Shown: positions 1 through 35,000 of the stretch, in pieces
Position numbering within the stretch: position 1 is the stretch's first letter
Layout: every line of letters begins with the position of its first letter
Source: Kryptolebias marmoratus
Lineage: Eukaryota; Chordata; Actinopteri; Cyprinodontiformes; Rivulidae
Assembly: GCF_001649575.2 (NCBI RefSeq)
Contig: NC_051449.1
Span: forward strand, 10,741,293 to 10,805,292
Direction: 5' to 3'
DNA: 64,000 nucleotides
Program-made: the position numbers and the translations under genes
The notes under the pieces: model-generated
Told to the model about the DNA's origin: nothing
The model's database searches: none
The model's input: only the letters and a program-made list of their open reading frames with translations

Positions 1-20940
<20,940 letters not shown>

Positions 20941-22214
20941 CTGTGTGTGTGTGTGTCTGTGTGTGAAAACACAATTAACCCATCAGACAAGAGCCTACAA
21001 CAAGATTATCATAAAAACTTACAGTGCTTTTTTTTTATTGTATCAAATTGGATCCTATTTGTCCTCACTCCCTCGTGGCACTCGCTAACAAACATCTGAG
21101 CATCTTAAGGGAGGTCTTTGTTATTAATGACTCCATTACCCATCACCCTGTGCGGTCCCATTCTACACACCCATGCGCCAGGCCTATTTAGGGAGCCTCC
21201 AGCACTCCGGGGGACCGGGGAAAAGATTCCTCTGCCTTTGCCGAATGGGACATTAGCATCTGTCTGTCTCTGCAAATGATTCATCAGTGGTGACACACAA
21301 GCAGCCTAACATTTGTTGAAGCTTTCGGTTGTGTTTTTCCAAAAGCTCTGCTGTGCAGCTCGTAGCTCTGTAACTACTCTAACTAACAAGACACAACAAT
21401 AATGCTTCATCCTAAGTACACAGCAGGTTCTGCATCTCCCTTTTTAACTGTAGAAAATTGTAGAAAATACCACTGCTGACCCAACAATAAGAGGAAAACA
21501 TTCTTTTGAGTATGTTAATATCAGAGATGGTCCCTTTAGATGCAAAATTTCGCTTGTGATATCGTCACGGACTATATCACACTGAAGTGCAACAGCGTTA
21601 GACAGAATAAAAACAAAAATACAACAAAACCTCAGAGAACAATAATATATTTGATGCTACAATGCTTCACACAACAATATTTTTGAAAAAAACATGATAG
21701 AGATTTTGAGCAATCACAACATTAGCAAAACATTTCAGAAAACACGTTGCACAGGAAACAACTTTTATTGATTTGTTCTTTAAAAATGTTTTGTTTTCCT
21801 GTGTGATTTTTTTATTTTATTTATTCCAACATTGTTTTTCACAAAATGTCTTGTTCTTAGTTTTATTGTAGCTTCTAAAATGTTTTTCCGTTTATTTTTG
21901 TTTTCATGCTTGAATGTGTGTGTTTATGTGAATGTGTGTTTGAATTGATTGGTGAAATTTCTAACAAGTCGAGTTTGGTAAAAATGTTTTTAAAAACTTT
22001 TTCATACTTCTTTTTTAATCTTGAATTTCGACACATTTTGCAAGTTTGTTTTTTTTTTGCTTTCTTTTTTATTGTGTATGTGTTGCCATCATGCGCAGTT
22101 ACATATATATAAATGGTTGCTTTCAATGTTATTGCCGGTCCCCAAAGAAAAAAATGTTTTTGTCTATGTCTGAATTACTGTGTGCATTTGTCTGTTGTGT
22201 CAGCAAAATTTCTC

Positions 22215-22600
22215 ATGAATCACTGAATGGATTTTAATGTAATTTTCAGAAAATAATCACTGGATTGAAATCTGCAACTGATTAACTTTTGGAGTCAGCC
22301 CAATTCAAGATGGCCACAACAACTAATTGACTTTAGTCTGCATAGAAAAGGGCTATACCTCTGTGAAATTTGCAGATATTGAGCTAATATTTGGTGCAGT
22401 AGTAGCTGACAGGCATTCACACATACTCTAAGTGCTGACGTGCAAAACATTGCAATATTTTACTAGATTGCACATAAAGGTACTTTCAAGGTTTGACCAA
22501 AATAACTATACAGTAACTCCCTTCTCAGCGTAAGATGATCTTAGTCCTAATCTCTAGCATGAAAGTGGGCGATATGCAATTCTTCAAGTAATGCCAGGTC
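22215..22600 (-). repeat. Dispersed repeat family R1, copy b
   Basis: It contains CTGCAACTGATTAACTTTTGG, AATTCAAGATGGCC, ATTTGCAGATATTGAGCTAATATTTGGTG, GTAGTAGCTGA and GGCGATATGCAATTCTTCAAG in the same order as the copies at 3590 and 42475, and inverted relative to those at 40280, 45575 and 50040. Confidence 0.8.
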
Positions 22601-25600
22601 TTTAATTTTATAAATAATTTTGACAGTTGAGAACTTGTCTAATTGAATTTTACCATCCAGATTTACCATCAAACTGTGTGTAAAATGTGTACACTGTCTG
22701 CTATTAATAGCCATTAATTCCTATAATGAGGACTGGATGCGTACTGGAGAGTAAAATACTTGCCTAATAAAGACACAGCCCCTGATCCCATTCAGAGATG
22801 GTACAGCCCAACATTAACTGTCACACCAAATGCAAGCTGGGCATCCATTAAGCAACTTTGCAAGCCTCTCTCTGTGCCAGACACTTTTAATAAGCTTCAA
22901 GGGCATTTTGAACAGATCCAGAACTTTGCTTTGCCAGAGATGGACTGGCCCACATCATCCATTACATTAAATTGGGTGGTGGCCTCCAGCTCATATTTAT
23001 GATTTAATTAAATTCACTTGTGAGGCGTATCAGAACCACTGCGGCCCCGCTTTTAACGCCAGCCTAAGCAGCACAACACGCACACGCGGAGACATACATT
23101 AGTGCGTACACAAGCACTGTGATTCTGACACTCGCCCAAGTGTGAGACTTTGTGGGCGCTTTGGAGGGAGGTTCTCTGGGGCTCATTTAAAGCAATATAA
23201 TTACACAGCTCCCAAGTATTCTTCCATCAGAAAGCAGCAGAATGGATGGCTTGTTCAGAGCTAACTTAGGCTGGCTGATCCTCTACGGTGCTGTCGAACT
23301 GAACATAACCTTAATGCAAGTGGCTCTTAATGTTGCAGAGAGCCTGGGCAATCCTTAGTGAAACTGGGCAGTGGGTCCAGATGTTTGAGAGTAGCTGAAA
23401 TGGCATTGTTTTTATCTGGGATGTGAGTGGAATGGCATTTTGCTTTTCACCACCACATATCCACAATCCTCAGGAGGGAGAAGAGCAGCCTGTGTTAAGA
23501 CTTTATTAAAGAAATATGAGATCTGAAGCTGTGCAGTAAAGTTGCTGTCCTGGAAGGTAAAAGATGTGCTATTTCATCCTGTTTGAATCACGTGCGCAAA
23601 TATACATTCAGTGCCTGTCCCTGGAGTTCCCGTGTCCTTGCTATTGCTCTTCTTTGGTGCAAAATTTAGTTTGGTGCAAACTCCACATTGTTAGGCTGCA
23701 CATTCCTCTCACTGAAGGAGACCTCAGAGATCTCTTATGGCATTCAATATGTGCGCCCAAGCGTGAGATCCAGCTCCATTTGGCTGGGAGATCCACTGGG
23801 ACTGTCTGAGGTAACCTAATCTCTCACACCGGCACTTCACATCCACAGAGCCATCTTTTCACTTCAGAACTATGTCAGCAAAATGGACGCCTCAACCTCA
23901 GCTTGTAAGTCCTGCCAGGATGTCATGGATGGACACAAAGGCGTTTGCTGTCAGTTTATGGGCACTCCATGTGTAATTTTAGGCTTTGTGAGTTTAAAAT
24001 GTGAAACTGACAACGTGTACAATGGTACGTACATTTTGAGTGGCTGGATGTGCAACTTTCTTCCAGATCGGATTAGTTATGAACTGGCTTACAGTCTATA
24101 ATTTCTCCATCTCAGGGCTCAAATAATCAGAAAACTAAATGCATCAGTGCTTTCAAGCATGTCTTCATAGCACATCATGCAGCTGTCAGAGAAATGTATT
24201 TCAAGTTTGGCTTTTCTGTTTAGTTGTCAAAACAATGTGTTTTCTAACTTTTTGGTAAACATCAAGTTATAGCAGTAGTACGCTTAGCAAGTCCCTAAAA
24301 GTAAAATAAAATCAGCTACGTTTTTATTGTCTTGTTTAGAAGTTATATTACAGGCAGCACTGAAAATAGAGAAGTCAAAGTAGAGATCAATAACTTCAGA
24401 ATAAATGTCAAAAAATAAAATTACATAATCTTATGTAAGAAAAAAAATAAGAAAACCTATCTTTTATACTTCCAGTTAGACATGGTGTGTTTTTTTTATT
24501 AGCATGTACTGACAATATATTTTTAAGGCAAAACATATATTTTAAAAAAAAATGCATGAAAAAAAATAGAATTTGCATCATGAGTTATGTATTGTAACTT
24601 TTATTTCAGCAAAGGGTATTTCTCTTTCTCTCCTATGCATTAACACTTGATCTGTTTTTTGTGACTAAACGCAAAATTTCCCGCTAATTTAAGAATCATT
24701 TTTAATGCGATCCTCTAAAATGTGTTTCAGATGATTTTTGTAAGACTTTTTTCCCCCCTAACCTCAACCAAGCCTGAGACAATTCTAGACAAGCAGTTGG
24801 CTTTGGGTTACTTGGTCATCAAACGATACAAAATAGAAATAATAAAATAGTGAGTGAATACTAAAAACTAAAAACAACAACAACAACATTACTGGCATTT
24901 TAGGTAAATTCAGTGGACAAAAAATGCTTGTTTTCCACTGAATGCTAAGTATGTAGAACATGAACCAAAATAGAATTCATTAAGTTTATTTTAGAAAAAA
25001 AAATCCCTAAACATATTACACTATGTATTAATAATTAACTTTGCTTTTGGATGATGTCCAGTAATTTGATATGAATTGAGCAACACTGAGTTGGTGTCTC
25101 ACTCCAATCCTACAACTACTCAGGATAAAAACGCATCATGTAATTTAAGAGTCTGTTTATCAGGCAATTAAGTGCTGACAATGTAGTTTTTAGTTTTGTT
25201 TTTAAATTGCCTGTACTGATTGTTCTGTAATCTCATCACCTAATCCCAGTTGCATGTAATCCGTTTCTGTTCAATCCAGAGCACGGACAAACAAATACAA
25301 TCCCGCTCTCCTCTGCTGCGCCCCTTTCTAATGATCCTCCTGTCTCTGGTACTGGGAGAACTGAAGGTGAGTATCTGCCTCCAGTCATCTCCCTCCACCT
25401 CACTAAGACAGACACCTGAAATAGACAAGCCACTGACTTTTTTTTTTTTTTTATGTGTGTGTGTGTGTGTGACTGGATGGGGGGGGAGAGGATTTTCAAA
25501 AATGTATTAAACTCCAAGCAATAAAATATAAACCAGAAGGGGTCAAACTCACGGCAACTCTCCTGGCTCGATGTAGCCAGTATGGCTGGTGTGAGGAGAG

Positions 25601-26234
25601 AAGAAGAGGACAAGGGAAGAGTCTAACAAGGGGAGAGAAAAGGGGGAAAGAGACTATTAATAATGCAGAGTACACAGTATACAGCTGAAGGTATAATACA
25701 CTGAGAGAGAGGAAGGCTCACTCACTTCTGGGTTGTACTATTGTGAAGTTTTTAACCGTATTTTCCGCTCAGCAGAGGTTTTTGCATTAAGTGCTTATTT
25801 TTTGGTAGCAATAAAGACGTGGACTTTAGGACATTTCTACTTTCAGCTTCATTTTCATATCATTACACATGAACAAGTGCAGCACTTTTACCTCTAATAT
25901 TTGTTCCTGTATCTTCCTTTATTCTTTCACCTAATTTAATTCCTCATTTAGGGCTTCCCATTCAACGTTTTCACATCTTTTTCACCCTTCACCCCTTTTT
26001 CACCCACGCCAGTCTTCCTCGCTGATGTTCCTCCACTGCTCCTCCTCTCCCGTTGCATCTTTTGTATTGTAAACAGCTCACAAAAGCATGACAAGGTCTC
26101 AGCAAATGTTCCCCCTGCCTCCCTCTCTGTTCTCCCAGCTATTTGTTATTGTCTCCTCGCTATTGTGTGTGTGTGTGTGCGTGTTTGTGTGTGTGTGTGT
26201 GTTTGTCTCCATCACATGTTCTTTATTCTGGTTT

Positions 26235-26530
26235 TCCTCTGCGTCAGAAAAGCAAAAGTTAATTAAATATGGAACGAGATGGAGCAGCATCTCTTTAAAC
26301 CATCATGTCATTAAAATGGCATCCCTGGGAGATCAGCTTAAAAGGAAGTTGGAGAACAATGTCTCCTCAGTCAGATATTTATGGGCCTGGTTATGTAAAC
26401 ATGCTCCCTTTATTCGCTATGTATATTTCATGTAATTATCACTTTTTGTAGCTCTTCCCCCTTGAGATTCATGGAGGCAAGAAGTTACTGGGGGAATGTC
26501 ATTAGAGGAGACTATTGTTACAGTGCTGCT
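26235..26530. promoter_or_regulatory. Candidate distal enhancer / conserved element downstream of znf521
   Basis: This repeat-free, high-complexity segment has an exact forkhead consensus TGTAAACA at 26394-26401, a SOX-type ACAATG near 26356 and TTAATTAA near 26260. The frame at 26088-26435 shows no protein character. Role is inferred from motif content and position only. Confidence 0.28.
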
Positions 26531-27321
26531 GTGATGCTGCACAAGGAAGAAAAAGCTACATTTCTATCCTGGTGAAATGTTTTATCTATATTTGACTTCA
26601 TCATATAAAAATCATCACTGTCTCGTTGCAGTGTATCTGCAGCTGGGAGAAACAAAAACCTAGGCCCACATTCTCTGCCGGTGCCCATCTTTATTAAAAC
26701 CAGGAAACACACTGAGTAAAGCACATAACAGTGTTTTGTCCTCCTCCCAACAAGCATTTGATCTAGATACCAGGAGATTTACTGATGATTTACTGGTTTG
26801 CCAAAAAAAAAAAAATCTTGATGCTTTCTTCGCAGCCCACCTGTGTTTCCGTCTATTAGAGAAGCTGAAGATCTGGAGTGAACTAGATTTCTTCTGGAGC
26901 AGAAAGCCAACGCCTGCGTGCGCTCGAAGGCCTGCATGTGTGCCAGCTGATGGAAGCTGCTAATTAAGAGGGCTGAAGAGGCGGCGGGGGGGCTTACAAA
27001 ACAGGGGCACCTGGGTTTCACATGAGGGGGGCTGGGTGTCCATCACAACTTATCTGTGTTGCACAGAGAAGACTGCAGTCAGCTCAGTGTTATGCCATGT
27101 AGCACTCTTTCACTCCTGCATTTTCAAATACAGCTCACATGAGACCCCCACCCAGCTCTTCCTGTGTCCTCTTGTGCGATCACAGAGGAAGATGTCATCG
27201 CGTGGCAAGATGAACACGTGCAGGTTAACATGCTTTTTTATTTGATTCAAACACAACAAAGTGGATTACTGCCATTTTAAAATTCTACTCTCCAAATTAT
27301 TATAGCAGGTCATGTTCGTGC

Positions 27322-27535
27322 TATTTTATAAACCTTTCCATACTAACAATTCTATGGGTATTTGCAAGCCCAGATGTCTTTATTTAAATCTATTGTTAGC
27401 TCATCAATCCAGTCAAAATTTATTTCCATTTCTCCAAACTGAGGTCATTCAAAGAGCTATCTACAACAGGAAAAATAATAATTGTCCATACGTTTTCCAC
27501 AAAACCGCCCTTCGGAAGATCTGAATTCTCCCATT
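27322..27535. repeat. Fold-back family R2, partial copy
   Basis: The words TTTATAAACCTTTCCA, GTTAGCTCATCAATCCAGTC, CTCCAAACTGAGGTCA, CAACAGGAAAAATAATAATTGT and CCACAAAACCGCCCTTCGGAAGATC parallel the internal part and right arm of the element at 9487-10075. Confidence 0.55.
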
Positions 27536-27864
27536 AAATGCATAATGCAAACAGAGACAAGTGAATGCATGATATATGCACACACAGCCCCACACACAGG
27601 ATTCAAACTCCCACATGCACAGCTTAATGCCGCTCTTCTCTCCATTGTTCATCTAGTCTTCTTTGCTGTAGGGTCAAAAAGTCTTTAACTAATCTAAGTG
27701 GCTCTGACTTCAGGGACAATATAAGGTCTGCCGTGAGTGCTGTCATTACACTTTCACACACCAGAGGCAGATATGGCTCTCGACCACCACTGAACCTCCC
27801 ATATTGCTATCCATCCCGACACCACAGATGCAGTAAACCTAAGTGAACCACAGTTTCGAAAGTC

Positions 27865-28020
27865 GACAGCAATAACCACTGCAGAATTGCTTTTAATCAA
27901 CGTCTGAAATGAGGGTGACTTGAAGCGTCGCCCCATGCTGATTAAATGTAATTGTTTAATTGCCAAGTGCTGGGAACCCATCCTAAGAGGATTCCAATGG
28001 AATTATTTAAGCTCTAGTCA
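27865..28020. promoter_or_regulatory. Candidate conserved non-coding element
   Basis: A compact repeat-free stretch has several homeodomain-like cores (TTTTAATCAACG, CTGATTAAATGTAATTG, TTTAATTGCCAAG). It is reported as an enhancer candidate on motif density only. Confidence 0.25.
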
Positions 28021-28424
28021 GGAGGTACACTGCAGGAAAAAGGAAGGAAAAAAAAAAAAACGGAAGAAGAGACGAGGCCGGCAGAAAAAGTCTTTTTTCT
28101 TTTTAAGTATGTCCCTAATGAAATATTAACTGGGGTTTACATTTGGTTTGCTGCGAAAGTGAACAGCCCACGCTGGGCCAAAATGAACACTAAGTGAAGC
28201 TACAACTTCTAAAGGGGGTCATAGTTCTGACCTCATTCTGCACACTGAAAGAGTTAGATCCTGTCTGCAGGTTCTTTTCTATGTTCCAGTTTATTCCCAC
28301 AAACCATGACTGGAACTGACCTCTGCTTAGTGGAAAATGTCTCTACATTTTGCCAGATATTAGTGACATTGTAAGTCATTAAACATGTATACTAAAACCT
28401 TCTGGATTGTTTTGATAACTCAAT

Positions 28425-28930
28425 TGCTGGGTTAAAGCTGTTGGCTCATTGGTTGGATTGGTTTGATCAAATATTGGAGGCAGAAAGTTTAACCCAGTGG
28501 TCGGGTTACAGATATGATTCTTCAGTGTCCACTACCTTACACCAGAAGTTGACCAAATCAAACCTGGACCTCTGTTTTAAGATATAATAAGTAGACGAAG
28601 ACAGTAAAATAACTTGTAAGAAGAGATTTAACATGGTTGGCTTTGTTAATGGCTTTAGTTTGCACTAAACAGTGAGTTTGGGTTAATAAAATAACATTAG
28701 CTGGTGCTTGCTGATGCTTGTAATTAACTGATACCTGAGATTTTGGGTTGTTATTCTAAATCAACCTTTAAGGAGCTTTAATTTTTTAAAATAAAAAAAG
28801 TATTTATAACCACATTCTTAGGTAGAAAACTAAACCTGGTATGCTGGGTTAAACGGACAAACCAACCCAGCCGAGGGTTGGCTCGTTCCAGATTTGTTTC
28901 CAAATTGAGCTGTTTTTAACCCAGCAGCTT
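28425..28930. mobile_element. MITE-like element with imperfect terminal inverted repeats (TGCTGGGTTAAA ... TTTAACCCAGCA)
   Basis: The left end carries GCTGGGTTAAAG, then GGTTGGATTGGTTTG and TTTAACCCAG. The right end, read in reverse, carries GCTGGGTTAAAAACAG, GGCTGGGTTGGTTTG and TTTAACCCAGCA in the same order over about 90 bp. AACCCAGC/GCTGGGTT non-autonomous elements are common in fish genomes. No coding capacity is seen. Confidence 0.55.
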
Positions 28931-30634
28931 GTTTATATGTGAGATGTCATTACGAAATCATTCCAAGAAAAAGGCAAGAAGAGAACCTCAAAAAAATGTT
29001 TTCAAAGAACCTCGTGGGGAGGTTATTAGAGCTCTTTACCTCCACTGAATCTCTGCTTGCTGCTTTTGGTCACAAGGATCCACCTAAAAAAAAAAAGTGG
29101 GAGTAAGAAACACACAAACACTCACTCCTTCACACTCCCTAATTATTATCTCTCATCACTATTTCCCATGGTGCTTCGTTTCCTAGACCAATTTAAGCTG
29201 GCACGATCCCCGACACGGCCTCAGTCAGTGGCCAATAGGATTGGCACACATGCCGTGACATTTCAATCTATCAACAAAATCAATAGCGGTATCCCACCTA
29301 ATAAAACTGCACACAGTGCAAGCGCTCCACAGTGAAACTGCTCTTGCTGTCGCATTTGAGAGTAAACCCGGCCTTGCCATTCTGCTGATAAATGCAGTTC
29401 TGTCAACCCCAGGGAAATGTGCCTGCATCCCTCTGGTCAAAAGTGCGCTGCTGTCCCCCACCACGCACACACACACCCACACACACAACACAAAACACAA
29501 CACAGTGGGCAGAGAGGGAGCGAGAGGGGGGGGGCAGAGGCCTGTTCCCTGCAGCTGTGCCCTTATTCCCAGCACCTGACCAGGGGCCCAGATGTGCACA
29601 CAGGCAACAGCAACAATTTGAGCAATGTAAGTCCCCGGTGGGACCCGAGCACCTGCAAATGCATCCTCACTATGTGACACAATGGCGTAATTACAGAGCT
29701 AACAAGTCCACATCTGGAAAGAAGAATTTCATCTTAACAAATCAAACCAACAGACGGAGGAGGGACAAAACAAAACAACAAAAAAAAACATACCTCAGCT
29801 TTTTATAAGCACATTAAACGAAAGCAACTCATTGTTTGGTTCTTGTCCAGCAACAACACAACACGGGCATTTACAGAGAGGCAAAAGAAACCCATTTTAT
29901 TTATTTTGTAGTGTACGTAAAGATCATCATCCACTGTCAAAAGATGAGCTCGTTTATCTTTGAAATGCCGCATTTTCAGATTCCTAAAAGAAAATCGTAT
30001 TTATTTGTTTTAAAATATACAAGACCATTTTATCAAGTGGGAAACATTTGAGCAAATGCTGATAATATTAACATTGGACTTATTTAAAGCATTCAGTTGC
30101 CTTACAGAAAAATCATGGTCATTTTAAACATTTCCTGAAGCACTGGCTGTGCTGCTGTTACTGTTCAAGTGGCAATAAATAAAGTGACGTGAAATTCTAC
30201 GACTCATAGATGAGTGTAGAAGGACAAGTGTCCTGTTCTACACGCCTGATTGTGAAGGTATAGATTAAATAACAACTCAAGGAAAATAAAAGCAGGACAT
30301 ACTAACAAATTCACACAACAACAACCAGAACTGATGAATCTGATAAAAAGCACTAACATTTTTTCTACTTATTTCTTTTCACTGAACCCATGTACAGTAA
30401 AGGTTTATGATGACATCTAGTGGCACAAGAGGACACTTACACCAATCCATTACATTAAAATAGTTTTTGGTGTTTTCTTAAAGGAACTAATTTTATTTTT
30501 ACAACCTAATATCCTTCTCCAGATGACTAAAATATTCTAGGCTGAACACTTTCTTTAAATATTATAATAAATGAATAAGTGTTGAAGGGTAAAGACCGTA
30601 AGCAAAGTCTTCTGAGAGCATGCAGAAAAATATT

Positions 30635-30640
30635 TTTATT
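30635..30640 (-). terminator. Possible poly(A) signal of the histamine receptor gene
   Basis: AATAAA on the minus strand lies about 650 bases beyond the receptor stop codon. Other such words occur (for example near 30492), so the choice is uncertain. Confidence 0.3.
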
Positions 30641-31288
30641 GAAGTTGTGTGACTGGAAAGTGAAACAGAAAAATGTTTAGTTTTGAAAAGATATCTTATT
30701 TTATACTGTTTCTCTTTAAACAGAACGGCACTTTGTGTTTCCGTCACAGTGCTTCTGTTATTCTGGAAGAAGGAAAGCTTCCAACAGCAGAGGGTGATAT
30801 CGATCTGTTAGAATTCAGCTGAAGCAAGAACGCCACAGGAAGGGTCATACTTTTAACACATAATATAATTGTGAAGCACATGGATCATACACTACAGACA
30901 GTAACATGATTGAAACTGGGAATAAACTCACAAATGTTCTTATCGTATCATTATAATACCAATTTTGGCTGTTTTTAGCACAAGACACACAACTCCTACA
31001 CTTATCCACTTCCTCTTAATATATATAAATGATATTAATACCTTTGGGTGTATAATTATGGGTTAAAATCCAATAATTGACAACAAAGTACACAATGCTG
31101 TGAAATATAAATACCTTTGTTCCATCATCCAAATACTGAAAAAACACACTTGAGGACTAAAAATTACAGTCTGGATGACAAAATGAGCTCCGTGATTAGT
31201 TTAATCTGCTTTCAGATTATGTTTTGGGTGCTTCCATCAATAGTTTTGGCACAGTGTTTATCCCCATCCAACCACAGGGATTTGTTTG

Positions 31289-32041
31289 TCACTGACCGGC
31301 ACGAAGGACGGATGAAGGGGAAGCTGTGTACCGCTTTGGGCAGAGAATCTTGCTAAAAGCCCTGCGGAAACTACTGTGGCACAGAGGGTACAGGAACGGG
31401 TTAATGGCAGAGTTGAGCCACAGGAGCCAGAAGGTGACCTCATACCAGTGATGCTGGATGCATCGCCCTCTGCAGGCAGCACGGATGATCATCAGTAGGG
31501 TGTATGGGGCCCAGCAGATGGCAAACACACACACTATGATGGCCAGGGACTTAGCAATTTTTTTATCCCTGGACAGACGGCTGGGCTGAGCAGACCTGCC
31601 AGCTGAGGATTCCAGTTTACCCAAACAAGGAGAGGACGTCTGGGAGTGGAAGGAGCCTCTCAGGGGCAATTTTATGCCAAACCCCCAGTTGTGGGACAGG
31701 GGGATGCCTTCTCCCTGGGCAGAGGCAGGTTCACTTGCCTGAAGCTGAAGCTGCGCCTCCCTGTGGTGGAGCCTCCTCCTGCGTATACTGAGGTAAATGC
31801 TGAGGTTGAAGAAAGCCACTGAGATGAAAGGGGAGAAAAACTCCAGCATAGATGCACTCAGCAGGAAGTACCAAGAGTAATAGAACTCTGCAAAGCACTC
31901 ATCCTTCGGCACGCGGCTTCTACCCACCACCAGCTCCCAGAATATGATAGCTGGCCCATACAGGACAAAAGCCAACACCCAGACTGCAATCATCTTGATT
32001 ATGGCTTGGTGAGTCATGCTCTGCCTGGCACGGTAGCTTAC
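31289..32041 (-). CDS. hrh4: Histamine receptor exon 3: ICL2 to C-terminus
   Basis: The minus-strand acceptor TTCCTGCAG precedes 32041 and the exon begins VSYRARQ in phase 0. It encodes residues 139-388: TM4, ECL2 with Cys187, TM5 with Glu205, a compact ICL3 of about 75 residues, TM6, TM7 and a short tail ending at the stop at 31289-31291. The frame extends upstream to 32143 only through intron sequence. Confidence 0.95.
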   Translation of the reverse strand, partial: VSYRARQSMTHQAIIKMIAVWVLAFVLYGPAIIFWELVVGRSRVPKDECFAEFYYSWYFLLSASMLEFFSPFISVAFFNLSIYLSIRRRRLHHREAQLQLQASEPASAQGEGIPLSHNWGFGIKLPLRGSFHSQTSSPCLGKLESSAGRSAQPSRLSRDKKIAKSLAIIVCVFAICWAPYTLLMIIRAACRGRCIQHHWYEVTFWLLWLNSAINPFLYPLCHSSFRRAFSKILCPKRYTASPSSVLRAGQ

Positions 32042-35000
32042 CTGCAGGAACCAGAAGAATGCGTTAGAAAAATATCTCAGAATATGGACCCTAACCCTAC
32101 CCACTGATACTACTTTTTTCTTATATCGGAGAAATATTTGCACATGCTTTTAGTCAGATTGTTTACATTATAGACATCATAATCTTAAACTCAAACTTTT
32201 TTAACAAAAATCCTTTTACTAAAATTTCCATTTAGAAAATATATATATATATATATATACATTAAAATCTAAAGTACTTGTATTTGTATTTTATCATTCT
32301 TTTTAGTAAGAAACTTGGTTATTAGTGGTTTTTATTTTGTATTTTGAAGAGGATGTACCTAATTTTCAGCATTTCACATTGTTCATATTTTATGCTTTGT
32401 AAGATAACCATATTGTTTTTAAGTGTCAAATAAATGCAGTGAAGTCAAAGGAAATGTTCCCAAGATATGTACTAAAAGAATAAATAAAGGAGACTTGCTC
32501 AGCAAGAGTAAAAGTACTGCACATTAAATTTAGTCCTAAATTACTTGATATACTAATATCTTGTTTCATTCCACAGCTTTCTTTAAACTAAGGAACAATG
32601 CAATAAATGTCAAACTGTGCATAAGTCACCGAAGTGTTAAATATTTTCACCCATGAACACCTGAGGTGACTTAATATGGAGTGAAATCAGTTTCAAATTT
32701 GTTTCAAATGTCTACATGATTTACAAATGTAAACTTTCTGAGAAAGATTCAGTACTTGAATATGTATATTACAATCCCCAAATAAATATCAAGCAATTAA
32801 AACATACACTTCAATTTTATGCAACTGTTGCATTGGGTTTTAATAGGTTAATGTTGTGATTTTATAACAGAATGAATAACTAAATGTTACATAAATATAT
32901 TAATGCTGCAATGTCTCTTTCAATAACTACTGACCATTTGGCAAAAACACAATTCCTGTCCAGCTCTCCAACACTATGCAAAGAGCAAAAGTGTGTAAAT
33001 GAGTATTAAGTCCATGAAGTACCTCTCATGACCACTTGTCTCAATCATTGTCACTTCCTGTGTCCCTGTCCACATGCCTGCTCAGTGGACAGCGCACTTA
33101 GAAACCTCTTCAGCTGCTCTGCATATATGCTGCTCTGGTCGGTTCTAATTAGCTGTTTCAGAGAAGATTGAATTCAGTTCCACTTGTGTTTGTATGAATT
33201 AGTTTGTACCTGACTCTGGAACCTGCTGCATGTCAATCCTCTGTTCAAAACCAGGAGTTTTACTTCACCTTTTTATTTTTTAATAAAACACTCCTTAGGA
33301 TCCTGTTGCTTGACTTTCAGCTTGTTCTTTTTTGTTTAAACAAACAGAAAATCTGTTTTCTCTCAAAAAATGCACAGTTTTGGCAATGCTCTGTCATGCC
33401 AGCTGTGTGTCATCTGACTCCACCTTTTCTTTTCAAAGACAAACTGTGTCTCTGACTGCTGACAGCCCTTTGTCTTCCGATGTTCAGAGAGAAATGCTTT
33501 TAGGAAAATGTTGCTCGGCTGCTGACAGCCTGCGCCTTGATCTCTCCAGGTTGGAAGGACCGTGGCAAGGAGGAGGACCTCTATGATCAAAGCTGTCTAA
33601 TTAAAGAAGAGGTTCACTCTCTCTCTGGTGTTATTTGTATTCATGGCTCTGATGTTAAGTGTTTGGCTCTGAAAGGAAACAGAGCCCTCTCTTTGTCTTC
33701 TTTGCCAAGCATCATCCCACCTTTGAGCTATCGTGGATTTATATAGGATACTAGCAGCCAGGTGACGCCTGGAGAAACTCAAACAAAAGGCCAAATGAGG
33801 TGGACGGATGTGGAGGTTTGAAAATAAATCCAAGTTAGCAAAAAGGAACGGCAACATTAATGCTGATGCAGTTGCGTTTCTGAACAAGCAACTGACAAAG
33901 ATTTGTTGTTTTCTGTGTATTTACCTAAAGTTCAGTTTATTTCTGAGTCATAAAGAGACTTTTTTTTTAGCATTTTTGTTATGGAAAAACAACTATAATT
34001 AGGGGTGGCACTGAGCCTGAATGGGTCAGGAGTGATTAACCTCCACAGATGGGCACATTTGGGAGAATGAGGTGGCTGTGCCCCAACCAATGGCCTATGG
34101 GTCTCGGCAGAAATAAAGCTTCAGACCACAAGACAAGAACTATTAAATATTCACAAGGCAAGCAGAACCGAGTGGTTTGACAGTAAACCTTAAAAGCATG
34201 GTCCAAACAGGTCAACTGAGCAGACACGAAAAGAAAAAAAAAGAAGAAGAGTATGGTCAAGTCAAGCAAAGTGAGAACAAATACTACCCCGCTGTGATTC
34301 AACTTTATTTAACCGGTCATTTTCTATCACATATATGGCATTTCTCATGCGGCTTGTCCGATGCTGAATTTCATTTGGCTGCCTGTAATGATTAGGGGAC
34401 AGTGTGTTCCACTCACTGCTCTGGTGACTGAGAGGAAACGGTCGTAGCTGATGAGCACGATGCTGAAGACAGACGCGGAGCAGAGCAGGTAGTCAATGAC
34501 CAGCCACAGCTTACACAGCCCCCGACCCAGAGTCCACCTGCCTGTCAGGATGTAGGGGATGTAGACGGGGATGCAGAACGCCCCTGCACAGACAGGAGCC
34601 ACCGGAATCAGACACCAAGGCCACTAAACACAAAAACACTGTCCATTTCCAGTCATCCTTAGTCGATGCACACAGATAGTTAGAGACACAAGAATACTTC
34701 AGTTTGGAAAGGATGACTTTTTGAGGACGGGATGTGACAGCAGTTGAAAATATTCGTCGCTAATCGTACTTCTCTTAATCATTAATGCAACAAATATGGT
34801 AATTATCACTATATAGAGGGGGAAGAACAAATGCATGGCTGCAAAAGCACTGTCAGTGCTAAAAACATGAATAAATTGTCTAACTATTCTGAAGCTTTTG
34901 TGACTGCAGATGAAAACTGACATGCAAGAAAATGTCTAACATGAAATATAATCTGTAAAAGAATAAAGAATTCAGAACTTCTTTTGTAATAGAACTGGAT

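Larger units (their letters stand above)
20950..31288. other. Intergenic gene desert between znf521 and the histamine receptor
   Basis: Roughly 10 kb has no recognisable exon on either strand. It holds an R1 repeat copy (22215-22600), an R2 fragment (27322-27535), a MITE-like element with AACCCAGC motifs (28425-28930), CA/GT tracts (25460-25481, 26165-26202, 29465-29500) and repeat-free segments that may be regulatory (23140-23360, 26235-26530, 27865-28020). Short frames here look random. Confidence 0.7.

Noticed and set aside
22760..23002. 80-codon frame in the gene desert
   Set aside because: It has no domain, no splice-consistent neighbours and random composition. It could be conserved non-coding sequence, but is not supported as coding.
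30405..30432. Possible CTCF-like site (CATCTAGTGGCAC)
   Set aside because: It matches only part of the core consensus. Similar words recur by chance and near repeats, and a position weight matrix score would be needed.
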